Assembly: GCA_025964075.1 (NCBI GenBank)
Contig: JAOPZQ010000329.1
Coordinates: 1-6,335, forward strand
Length of the DNA stretch: 6,335 nt
Reading direction: 5' to 3'
From: Solirubrobacterales bacterium
GTDB lineage: Bacteria > Actinomycetota > Thermoleophilia > Solirubrobacterales > Solirubrobacteraceae
A program made the position numbers and the translations under genes. The notes beneath the pieces are model-generated. The model saw nothing but the letters and a program-made list of their open reading frames with translations. It was not told the DNA's origin and made no database searches. Every line of letters starts with the position of its first letter. The first letter of the stretch is position 1. Below, in pieces: positions 1 to 5,856 of this stretch.

Positions 1-49
1 TGCGCACGACCGCGAGGAAGCTCCGGAGCTGCGTCAGCGTGATCGACAC
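1..49 (-). CDS. cbbR: LysR-family transcriptional regulator, N-terminal fragment (probable CbbR)
   Basis: This is the 5' end of a divergently transcribed gene cut by the window edge. Read on the minus strand from GTG at 49-47, it gives 16 residues, VSITLTQLRSFLAVVR. This matches the opening helix of LysR-type regulators (pattern: T-x-x-Q-L-R-x-F-L-A-V), just before the winged helix-turn-helix. An in-frame TGA lies three codons upstream of the GTG, so this is the only reasonable start. No good ribosome binding site precedes it; a TATGAT box 8 nt upstream suggests a leaderless or very short leader mRNA. In many autotrophic bacteria cbbR is divergent from cbbLS, and its product activates the operon in response to metabolites such as RuBP, PEP or NADPH. 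The family call rests on sequence, while the CbbR identity rests on position. Confidence 0.8.
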   Translation of the reverse strand, partial: MSITLTQLRSFLAVVR

Positions 50-57
50 TTCGACCG

Positions 58-86
58 ATCATAGAGGAAAGTCACATAGTTGTGAC
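58..86 (-). promoter_or_regulatory. Putative cbbR promoter
   Basis: On the minus strand a TATGAT hexamer (plus coordinates 58-63) is preceded, after a 17-bp spacer, by GTCACA (81-86), which matches the TTGACA -35 consensus at four of six positions. The -10 box ends 8 nt before the GTG start, so transcription would begin at or very near the start codon. The -35 element is also the right arm of the 71-86 inverted repeat, so a protein bound there would cover this promoter. That fits negative autoregulation, which is common among LysR regulators. Confidence 0.5.
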
Positions 87-95
87 CAATATTTA
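71..95. promoter_or_regulatory. Putative CbbR operator: inverted repeat and TNA-N7-TNA site
   Basis: GTCACATAGTTGTGAC at 71-86 is a perfect dyad with 6-bp arms and a 4-bp centre. Overlapping it, TGA (83-85), 7 bp, then TTA (93-95) matches the TNA-N7-TNA form (a T-N11-A LysR motif) described for CbbR sites. TCA (72-74), 8 bp, TGA (83-85) gives a second overlapping near-match. A further 8-bp palindrome, AGCTAGCT, lies at 95-102. The segment is strikingly AT-rich for this window and sits in the spacer between the divergent regulator and cbbL. The repeats are seen directly; binding by CbbR is inferred. Confidence 0.5.
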
Positions 96-120
96 GCTAG
101 CTGTTTCTGCTTCGGCCCCC

Positions 121-126
121 TACGAT
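121..126 (+). promoter_or_regulatory. Putative -10 box of the cbbLSX-prk operon
   Basis: TACGAT lies 27 nt before the cbbL ATG, leaving room for a leader of about 20 nt that carries the ribosome binding site AGGAG (145-149). The hexamer 17 bp upstream (98-103, TAGCTG) is a poor -35 element. That is typical of promoters that need a LysR activator bound upstream, and the operator-like repeats lie just upstream. It is a weak call from consensus matching alone. Confidence 0.35.
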
Positions 127-153
127 CGCGGTCCAGTCCACGAGAGGAGCCGC

Positions 154-1590
154 ATGACGAAGGACCGCTGGTCGGCCGGCGTGACCCCGTACGCCGAGAT
201 GGGCTACTACGACGCGGACTACGTACCGAAGGACACCGACGTCCTGGCGGCGTTCCGCATCACGCCGCAGCCCGGCATCGACGCCATCGAGGCGGCGGCC
301 GCCGTCGCCGGCGAGTCCTCGACGGCCACGTGGACCGTCGTGTGGACGGACCGCCTCACGGACCATTCGCACTACCAGGCGAAGGCCTACCAGGTCGATC
401 CGGTCCCCGGTCAGCCCGACCAGTACATCGCGAGGATCGCCTACGACATGGACCTCTTCGAGGAGGGGTCGATCGCGAACCTGACCTCGTCGATCATCGG
501 CAACGTGTTCGGCTTCAAGGCGCTGAAGGCGCTGCGACTCGAGGACCTGCGGATCCCGCCGCACTACGTGAAGACGTTCCAGGGTCCGCCGCACGGCATC
601 GTCATGGAGCGCGAGTACCTGGACAAGTACGGGCGCCCGCTGATCGGCGCGACCGTCAAGCCCAAGCTCGGCCTCTCCGCCCGCAACTACGGCCGCGTCG
701 TCTACGAGGCGCTGCGAGGCGGCCTCGACTTCACCAAGGACGACGAGAACATCAACTCGCAGCCGTTCATGCGCTGGCGCGATCGCTACGTCTACGCGAT
801 GGAGGCGGTCAACCGCGCGATGGCGATGACCGGCGAGGTCAAGGGCCACTACTGCAACGTGACCGCCGCGAGCATGGAGGAGATGTACGAGCGCGCCGAG
901 TTCGCGAAGGAGCTCGGCAGCGTCATCGTCATGATCGACCTCACCGTCGGCTACACGGCGATGACCTCGATGTCGCGGTGGGCCCGGGCCAACGGCGTGA
1001 TCCTCCACCTGCACCGCGCGGGGCACGGCACGTTCACCCGCCAGAAGAACCACGGCGTCTCCTTCCGCGTGCTCGCCAAGTGGTGCCGCCTGATCGGCGT
1101 CGACCACATCCATGCCGGCACGGTCGTCGGCAAGCTCGAGGGCGATCCCTCGATGATCGCCGGCTACTACGACATCCTGCGCGAGAACTTCATCCCCGAG
1201 ACCCCGGAGCACGGCATCTACTTCGACCAGGACTGGGCCTCGATGGCCGCCGTCATGCCGGTCGCCTCGGGTGGCATCCACGCGGGCCAGATGCACCAGC
1301 TGCTGAACTACCTGGGCGAGGACGTCGTCCTCCAGTTCGGCGGCGGGACGATCGGCCACCCGATGGGCATCGCGGCGGGCGCGACCGCGAACCGCGTCGC
1401 CGTCGAGGCGATGATCCAGGCGCGCAACGAGGGGCGCGACTACTACCAGGAGGGGCCGGACATCCTCGCCAAGGCGGCGAAGGGCTGCCCGGAGCTCGAC
1501 GCCGCCCTCGAGGTCTGGAAGGACGTGACGTTCGACTTCGCCTCGACCGATACGCCCGACCTCCTCGTCACGCCGACCGGGAGCTACTGA
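154..1590 (+). CDS. cbbL: Ribulose-1,5-bisphosphate carboxylase/oxygenase large subunit, red-type form I
   Basis: Catalytic subunit of RuBisCO, which adds CO2 to ribulose-1,5-bisphosphate to give two 3-phosphoglycerates; cytoplasmic L8S8 enzyme. The 478 residues match the form I length. Visible catalytic residues (spinach numbering in brackets) are E54 (60), N117 (123), K169 and K171 (175, 177), the carbamylated K195 with D197 and E198 (201, 203, 204), H287 and R288 (294, 295), H320 (327), loop 6 K327 (334) and S372 (379). All are intact. The segments HRAGHGTFTRQKNHG, GVDHIHAGTVVGKLEGDP and the C-terminal STDTPDLLVTPTGSY are of the red (IC/ID/IE) type, whose extended tail is the handle for CbbX. 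The ATG at 154 has a good AGGAG ribosome binding site 4 nt upstream. It is the first gene of the operon. Placement as IC versus the actinobacterial IE group needs a tree. Confidence 0.98.
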   Translation: MTKDRWSAGVTPYAEMGYYDADYVPKDTDVLAAFRITPQPGIDAIEAAAAVAGESSTATWTVVWTDRLTDHSHYQAKAYQVDPVPGQPDQYIARIAYDMDLFEEGSIANLTSSIIGNVFGFKALKALRLEDLRIPPHYVKTFQGPPHGIVMEREYLDKYGRPLIGATVKPKLGLSARNYGRVVYEALRGGLDFTKDDENINSQPFMRWRDRYVYAMEAVNRAMAMTGEVKGHYCNVTAASMEEMYERAEFAKELGSVIVMIDLTVGYTAMTSMSRWARANGVILHLHRAGHGTFTRQKNHGVSFRVLAKWCRLIGVDHIHAGTVVGKLEGDPSMIAGYYDILRENFIPETPEHGIYFDQDWASMAAVMPVASGGIHAGQMHQLLNYLGEDVVLQFGGGTIGHPMGIAAGATANRVAVEAMIQARNEGRDYYQEGPDILAKAAKGCPELDAALEVWKDVTFDFASTDTPDLLVTPTGSY

Positions 1591-1591
1591 C

Positions 1592-1981
1592 ATGCGCGTC
1601 ACCCAGGGCACCTTCTCCTTCCTGCCCGACTTCACCGACGACGAGATCGCCGCGCAGCTGCGCTACGCGCTCTCCCACGGCTGGTCGATCTCCGTGGAGC
1701 ACACCGACGACCCGCACCCGCGGAACGCGTACTGGGACATGTGGGGGCAGCCGATCTTCGACCTCGAGCCGGACCAGGTCGACGTCGCGCTGCGCGAGGT
1801 CCGCGCGTGCCGCGAGGCGTTCCCGCAGCGCTACGTGAAGGTGCTCGCCTACGACAGCTCCTACGGCCGCCAGACGACGGCGCTGGCGTTCGTCGTCAAC
1901 CGGCCCGAGAACGAGCCGGGCTTCGAGCTCGAGCGCACGGAGCGGCCCGACCGCCAGATCACCTACGGGTTGCGCCGATGA
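1592..1981 (+). CDS. cbbS: RuBisCO small subunit, red-type
   Basis: Small subunit that caps the L8 core and stabilises the active holoenzyme. The 129-residue protein opens with MRVTQGTFSFLPDFTDDEI and carries the family core HTDDPHPRNAYWDMWGQPIFDL (split here as HTDDPHPRN and YWDMWGQPIFDL, about residues 37-58). The C-terminal stretch FVVNRPENEPGFELERTE, about residues 100-117, is the red-type extension that forms the extra beta-hairpin in the central channel of the hexadecamer. The ATG starts 2 nt after the last base of the cbbL stop (one intervening base). GGGAG at 1579-1583, inside the cbbL end, is the ribosome binding site, 8 nt away. The stop overlaps the start of cbbX (ATGA). Length and motifs are normal for the family. 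Confidence 0.97.
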   Translation: MRVTQGTFSFLPDFTDDEIAAQLRYALSHGWSISVEHTDDPHPRNAYWDMWGQPIFDLEPDQVDVALREVRACREAFPQRYVKVLAYDSSYGRQTTALAFVVNRPENEPGFELERTERPDRQITYGLRR

Positions 1982-2847
1982 CCGCGGCCGTCGCGGAGCG
2001 CGACGGCATCGAGGAGGTGCTGGCGCAGCTCGACCGCGACTTCGTCGCGCTCGGGCCGGTGAAGGCGCGGATCCGCGACATCGCGGCCCTGCTCGTCATC
2101 GACCAGCTGCGGCGCGGGCACGATCTCGCGAGCGAGCGGCCCTCGCTCCACATGTCGTTCACCGGCAACGCGGGCACCGGCAAGACGACGGTGGCCTTGC
2201 GGATGGGAGCGCTCCTCCACCGCCTCGGCTACCTCGACAAGGGGCACCTCGTCGCCGTCACGCGCGACGACCTCGTCGGCCAGTACGTGGGGCACACGGC
2301 GCCGAAGACGAAAGAGGTCCTCAAGCGTGCCTACGGCGGGGTGCTCTTCATCGACGAGGCGTACTACCTCTACCGTCCGGAGAACGAGCGCGACTACGGC
2401 GTCGAGGCGATCGAGATCCTGCTACAGGTGATGGAGACGCAGCGCGACAATCTCGTGGTGATCTTCGCCGGCTACCAGGACCGCATGGACACGTTCTTCG
2501 AGTCGAACCCGGGGATGGGCTCGCGCGTCGCGCACCACATCGACTTCCCGGACTACGACGTGGGGGAGCTCATGCAGATCGCCGAGATGATGCTCGCGCG
2601 CCAGGCCTACGAGTTCGGCCCGGGCGCCCGCGAGGCGTTCCACCGCTGGATCGAGCTGCGGATGCGCCAGCCGCGCTTCGGCGCCGGGCGCTCGGTCCGC
2701 AACGCGATCGAGCGGGCGCGCCTGCGGCAGGCGGGCCGCCTGTACCGGGCGAGCCGCGACGGCGCGGAGCTCGACCGCGAGACGCTCATGACCATCGACG
2801 CCGAGGACATCCTGCGCAGCTCGGTGTTCGCCGCGGAGGTGCGCTAG
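1978..2847 (+). CDS. cbbX: CbbX, AAA+ red-type RuBisCO activase
   Basis: Hexameric AAA+ ATPase of the CbbX/CfxQ family. It pulls on the CbbL C-terminal tail to release inhibitory sugar phosphates, and is itself stimulated by RuBP. The 289 residues show an N-terminal helix region (about 10-55), Walker A GNAGTGKTT (63-71, K69), the pore-loop YVGHT (Y103), Walker B GVLFIDEA (121-128, D126 and E127), the SNPGMGSR segment (176-183) and a sensor-2 region GAGRSVRNAIERARLRQA (235-252). The open frame continues upstream through cbbS, but homology to CbbX starts only near residue 10, so the ATG overlapping the cbbS stop is chosen; no clear ribosome binding site is seen, implying translational coupling. 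It is slightly shorter at both ends than the roughly 300-residue proteobacterial homologues. Its presence supports red-type RuBisCO. Confidence 0.96.
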   Translation: MTAAVAERDGIEEVLAQLDRDFVALGPVKARIRDIAALLVIDQLRRGHDLASERPSLHMSFTGNAGTGKTTVALRMGALLHRLGYLDKGHLVAVTRDDLVGQYVGHTAPKTKEVLKRAYGGVLFIDEAYYLYRPENERDYGVEAIEILLQVMETQRDNLVVIFAGYQDRMDTFFESNPGMGSRVAHHIDFPDYDVGELMQIAEMMLARQAYEFGPGAREAFHRWIELRMRQPRFGAGRSVRNAIERARLRQAGRLYRASRDGAELDRETLMTIDAEDILRSSVFAAEVR

Positions 2848-3825
2848 ATGCCCCGTCCCATCATCCTCGGCGTCGTCGGCGACTCCGCCGCCGGCAAGAC
2901 CACGATCACGCGCGGGCTGGTGCGGCTGCTCGGCGAGGAGCACGTCACGCACATCGCCGCCGACGACTACCACCGCTACGACCGCAAGCAGCGTGCCGAG
3001 CGCGGGATCACGCCGCTCGACCCCGAGTGCAACTACGTCGACATCATGGAGGCGCACTTCGCCGAGGTCCGGGCCGGACGGCCGATCCTGAAGCCGGTGT
3101 ACCGCCACCAGGACGGCACCTTCGGGCCGCCCGACTACGTGACGCCGCGCCGGTTCACGGTCGTCGAGGGGCTGCTCGGCTACCACACGAGCACGCTGCG
3201 CGACCTCTACGACGTCCGGGTGTTCCTGGCGCCGCCCGAGGACCTGCGGCGCAAGTGGAAGGTCGACCGCGACTGCTCGCGGCGCGGGTACACGACCGAC
3301 CAGGTGCTCGAGGAGCTCGACCGGCGCGAGCACGACTCGGCCTCCTACATCCGGCCTCAGCAGCGCTTCGCGGACATCGTCGTCTCGTTCATGCCGGGCG
3401 ACCGCAGCGACCAGGGCCACCTGGACGCGCAGGTGACGCTCCGCTCCGGCCTCGTCCATCCCGACCTCGCCCCGTACATCGACGGTGACGACGCCGGAGT
3501 GATGCTCGTCGACGCCGGCGACGACCAGATGCTCGTCGTCTCCGGTGACATCGATCCCGCCTACGCGGCGCAGATCGAGGAGGCGGTGTGGGACCGCATG
3601 CGCTTCGCGAGCCACCTGCGCTCCGAGCGCCTCGGCGAGTTCACGATCGGCACGCAGCTGCACCGCTCCGAGTCGCTGGCGCTCGTGCAGGTGATCGTGC
3701 TCTACCACCTCGCCACGGCGAGAGCCTCCGTCGCGCTGGGCGGCGAGGGCTTGCGCGTGGATCGCGCCCCGGAGCCGGCTACGCCGCGAGCGCCCGCTGA
3801 GACTCCCGCGCCTCGACGTGCCTGA
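2848..3825 (+). CDS. prk: Phosphoribulokinase, class II-like, without redox cysteines
   Basis: Phosphorylates ribulose-5-phosphate with ATP to ribulose-1,5-bisphosphate, the RuBisCO substrate. The 325-residue protein has the P-loop GDSAAGKTT (11-19), substrate-site DDYHRYDR (39-46), KPVYRH (82-87), VVEGLLGYH (105-113) and KWKVDRDCSRRGYT (136-149), followed by a C-terminal domain. These resemble class II (plant/cyanobacterial) PRK more than the shorter proteobacterial class I. The plant regulatory cysteines of the P-loop and of the strand before DDYH are replaced by A15 and A37. The only cysteines are C61 and C143, so thioredoxin control is not expected. The ATG directly follows the cbbX stop, with GGAGGT (2835-2840) 7 nt upstream. 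The last ~20 codons are Pro/Ala/Arg-rich with unusually poor third-position GC, and they overlap an opposing gene. Confidence 0.94.
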   Translation: MPRPIILGVVGDSAAGKTTITRGLVRLLGEEHVTHIAADDYHRYDRKQRAERGITPLDPECNYVDIMEAHFAEVRAGRPILKPVYRHQDGTFGPPDYVTPRRFTVVEGLLGYHTSTLRDLYDVRVFLAPPEDLRRKWKVDRDCSRRGYTTDQVLEELDRREHDSASYIRPQQRFADIVVSFMPGDRSDQGHLDAQVTLRSGLVHPDLAPYIDGDDAGVMLVDAGDDQMLVVSGDIDPAYAAQIEEAVWDRMRFASHLRSERLGEFTIGTQLHRSESLALVQVIVLYHLATARASVALGGEGLRVDRAPEPATPRAPAETPAPRRA

Positions 3826-3916
3826 CCGGCACGCCGAGCGCGCTCGCCTTGGTCGGCAGGTCCAGGCGCATCCAGCGCTCGTCCCCGGCGACCTCGGGAT
3901 CGACGACGCGGTACAT
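3779..3916 (-). CDS. Small hypothetical protein (45 aa), convergent with prk
   Basis: No family is recognised. On the minus strand, ATG at 3916-3914 to TAG at 3781-3779 encodes 45 residues beginning MYRVVDPEVAGDERWMRLDL and ending HVEARESQRALAA; it is soluble, charged and has no membrane segment. Nearly every codon ends in G or C, as in the neighbouring real genes. The antisense prk codons over the shared 47 nt have poor third-position GC, which suggests this frame, not the prk tail, shaped the overlap. Open reading continues upstream to an ATG at 3994, but third-position GC falls there, so the shorter start is preferred. There is no clear ribosome binding site; a TACAAA box (plus 3929-3934) lies 12 nt upstream. 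The alternative is a remnant of the 3' end of a larger gene. Confidence 0.5.
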   Translation of the reverse strand: MYRVVDPEVAGDERWMRLDLPTKASALGVPVRHVEARESQRALAA

Positions 3917-4035
3917 GGCGCGGCTGCTTTTGTAGCGATTGCCACGAAGTCCACCGCACCACGGCCCGCGCAACCATCGAGGTCCCCAGCGCATGCATCA
4001 ACCAAGTCCGATGGCTCGCGGAGCCGCGCTGCTCT

Positions 4036-4353
4036 ATGACTCACGCCATGTCGCAGCCCACCATGCAGGAGCCGCTCGTCGGACACTCGGGCGGGCGCGG
4101 CGAGGACATCGACTCCGAGCTCGTCGGCGACCATCTCGCCCGCAACCTCGTCTACGCCCACGCCGACTGGCCGCTCGAGCGCGCCGCCGCCGAGATGGTC
4201 CGCGGCCGGTTCCGGCACGTGATCGTGCTCGACGGCTCCGACGTCCTCGGCATCCTCTCGATGCGCGACATCGTGCGCTGCTGGACGAGCGACGGCGCGA
4301 GCTGCGAGCTCGAGAGCTCAGGCGTCGGCGAGCGCGTCGGACCCGGCGCCTGA
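4036..4353 (+). CDS. Small single-CBS-domain protein
   Basis: A 105-residue protein with one recognisable CBS motif, about residues 33-84: ARNLVYAHADWPLERAA, then MVRGRFRHVIVLDG and VLGILSMRDIVRCW. The pattern of a helix, HVIV strand, G-(I/L)-L-S and R-D-(I/V) is characteristic. CBS domains normally come in pairs (Bateman modules) that bind AMP, ATP or other adenosyl ligands. Here only one is present, so binding would need dimerisation or a partner. The N-terminal 30 residues and the C-terminal tail after residue 85 look disordered. ATG 4036 is the longest start; M5 (4048) and M10 (4063) are alternatives. GGAG at 4020-4023 is rather far (12 nt) from the first ATG. It follows the CBB operon on the same strand after a 210-nt gap, so a role in sensing energy charge for carbon fixation is possible but unproven. 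Confidence 0.75.
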   Translation: MTHAMSQPTMQEPLVGHSGGRGEDIDSELVGDHLARNLVYAHADWPLERAAAEMVRGRFRHVIVLDGSDVLGILSMRDIVRCWTSDGASCELESSGVGERVGPGA

Positions 4354-4363
4354 CTGCCGCATC

Positions 4364-4369
4364 TACGCT
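4364..4369 (+). promoter_or_regulatory. Possible -10 box for the gamma-glutamyltransferase-family gene
   Basis: TACGCT fits TAnnnT and ends 8 nt before the ATG at 4378, with no ribosome binding site between. That geometry matches a leaderless transcript and mirrors the spacing at the cbbR start. No convincing -35 element is visible, so the call is weak. Confidence 0.25.
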
Positions 4370-4377
4370 GTCGCGCG

Positions 4378-5856
4378 ATGAGCGCGTCCCCTGGCGTCGT
4401 CGCCGCCGGTCATCCCCTCACCGCCGAGGCGGGGGCGGCCGCGCTGCGCGCGGGGGGCAACGCGGTCGACGCGGCGCTCGCGGCGATGCTCGCCTCGACG
4501 GCGTGCGAGCCGCTCCTCACCGGCCTCGGCGCCGGGGGCTACATGCTGGTCGTCCCGCCCGGCGGCGAGCCCGTCCTGCTCGACTTCTTCGTCGAGGCGG
4601 CCGGTCGCGGCGTCGACCTCGCCGCACACGCACCGCTCCACGCGGTCGACGTCTCGTTCGGCGACGCCCACCAGGTCTTCAACATCGGGCCCTCCTCGGT
4701 CGGCTGCTACGGCGTGCCGGCGGGGATCGAGGCGGCGGCCGCCCGCTTCGGCACGCTGCCGCTCTCGGACCTCGTCGCGCCCGCGGCGGCGCTGGCCCGC
4801 GAGGGCGTCCCGCTGAACGCGCAGCAGGCCTACATCTTCGCCATCCTCAGCGGGATCGTCACCGCGACGCCGGAGGCCGCCGCGCTGCACGCGCCGGGCG
4901 GCGCGGTGCTCCGGGAGGGCGAGCGGTTCCGGAACCCCGACCTCGCCGACGCGCTCGAGCGCCTGGGGCGCGAGGGCGCCGCGCCGTTCTACACGGGTGA
5001 GATCGCGGACGCGGTCACCGACTGGCTCGCGGCGCGCGGGGGCGTCCTCACGCGCGCCGATCTCGCCGCCTACGGGCCGATCGAGCGCGAGCCCGTCCGC
5101 GTCGGGTTCCGCGGGCGCGAGGTCCTGACGAACCCGCCTCCGTCGGCCGGCGGCGTCCTCATCGCCTACGTGCTCGGATGCCTCGACCGGGAGCCGGCGC
5201 CGACCGGCGTCGTCCACCTGGTCGAGCTGATGGAGCGCGCGCAGGCGGCCCGCGACGCGGAGTTCCTCGACGGCCTCGCAGAGCCCGGGTTCGCCGACCG
5301 CTTCCTCGCCTCGCGGCTGGGCTCGACCACGCACATCTCCGTCCTCGACCGCGACGGGTGGGCGGCCGGGGTGACGTGCTCGAACGGGGCGTGCTCGGGC
5401 GAGGTCGTCCCGGGCACCGGCCTCCACCTGAACAACATGCTGGGCGAGCAGGACCTGAACCCGCTCGGCTATCACCGCTACCGGCCGGGGCGGCGGATGC
5501 CGAGCATGATGTCCCCGACGGCCGTGCTCCGGGACGGGGTTCCCGAGCTCGTCCTCGGGAGCGCGGGCTCCAACCGGATCCGCTCGGCGATCATCCAGAC
5601 CGTGCTCGGCGTTGTCGACCGCGGGCTCGAGGCGCAGCCCGCGGTGGACGCCCCGCGCGTGCACGTCGAGGACGGGACCGTGTGGGCGGAGCCGGGCCTG
5701 GACGTCACCGCGCTCGAGGCGGCCGGCCGCACCGTCTCCGAGTTCCGCGACCGCAACGTGTTCTTCGGCGGCGTCCAGGCCGTCCACCGCAGCGCGACGG
5801 GGGCCCTCCGCGGCGCGGGCGACCCCCGCCGCGGCGGCGCGGTCGTGGTCGCGTGA
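4378..5856 (+). CDS. Gamma-glutamyltransferase-family Ntn-hydrolase, divergent substrate site
   Basis: A member of the gamma-glutamyltranspeptidase family, which self-cleaves so that a threonine becomes the N-terminal nucleophile of the small subunit. The 492 residues contain GHPLTAEAGAAALRAGGNAVDA near the N-terminus (11-32, given here as a position guide), TGLGAGGYML (48-57), NPPPSAGG (252-259) and the cleavage/nucleophile site GSTTHISVLDRDG (315-327), with T317 predicted as nucleophile. These are followed by LNNML (351-355), PSMMSPT (375-381) and GSAGSNRI (394-401). Cleavage would give subunits of 316 and 176 residues. No signal peptide is seen, unlike the typical secreted enzyme, so it is probably cytoplasmic. 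Several gamma-glutamyl-binding positions differ from E. coli GGT, so the substrate is uncertain. The stop overlaps the next gene's GTG. Confidence 0.85.
   Translation: MSASPGVVAAGHPLTAEAGAAALRAGGNAVDAALAAMLASTACEPLLTGLGAGGYMLVVPPGGEPVLLDFFVEAAGRGVDLAAHAPLHAVDVSFGDAHQVFNIGPSSVGCYGVPAGIEAAAARFGTLPLSDLVAPAAALAREGVPLNAQQAYIFAILSGIVTATPEAAALHAPGGAVLREGERFRNPDLADALERLGREGAAPFYTGEIADAVTDWLAARGGVLTRADLAAYGPIEREPVRVGFRGREVLTNPPPSAGGVLIAYVLGCLDREPAPTGVVHLVELMERAQAARDAEFLDGLAEPGFADRFLASRLGSTTHISVLDRDGWAAGVTCSNGACSGEVVPGTGLHLNNMLGEQDLNPLGYHRYRPGRRMPSMMSPTAVLRDGVPELVLGSAGSNRIRSAIIQTVLGVVDRGLEAQPAVDAPRVHVEDGTVWAEPGLDVTALEAAGRTVSEFRDRNVFFGGVQAVHRSATGALRGAGDPRRGGAVVVA

Noticed and set aside
71..86. Resemblance of the inverted repeat to a CRP/FNR half-site (TGTGA/TCACA)
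   Set aside because: The half-sites are in the reverse orientation and spacing relative to the CRP consensus, and the neighbouring LysR gene gives a simpler explanation.
97..1635. Long open frames antisense to and overlapping cbbL (and similar ones antisense to cbbX/prk and to the transferase gene)
   Set aside because: They are Arg/His/Asp/Val-rich translations typical of the wrong strand of GC-rich genes, with no family motifs, while the opposite strand carries unmistakable enzymes.
39..1838. A 599-codon plus-strand open frame starting ATCGACACTTCGACC near position 39
   Set aside because: It runs out of frame through cbbL and into cbbS, is low-complexity and Arg-rich, and has no start signal; it is a shadow of cbbL.
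2503..2529. CbbX residues SNPGMGSR differ from the NPG-x-R-S-R form seen in some AAA+ relatives, suggesting a lost arginine
   Set aside because: As far as I recall, other CbbX/CfxQ proteins also have NPGM-x-SR, and the second arginine (R183) is retained, so this looks like normal family variation.
3835..3846. Palindrome CGAGCGCGCTCG just after the prk stop, considered as a terminator
   Set aside because: There is no U-rich tract after it, it lies inside the probable minus-strand gene, and such GC palindromes are expected by chance here.
3917..4035. The 119-nt stretch between the small minus-strand gene and the CBS gene, considered as coding on either strand or as an RNA gene
   Set aside because: Third-position GC falls, no conserved motif or stable long hairpin is apparent, and no tRNA-like fold was recognised; it probably holds promoter sequence only.
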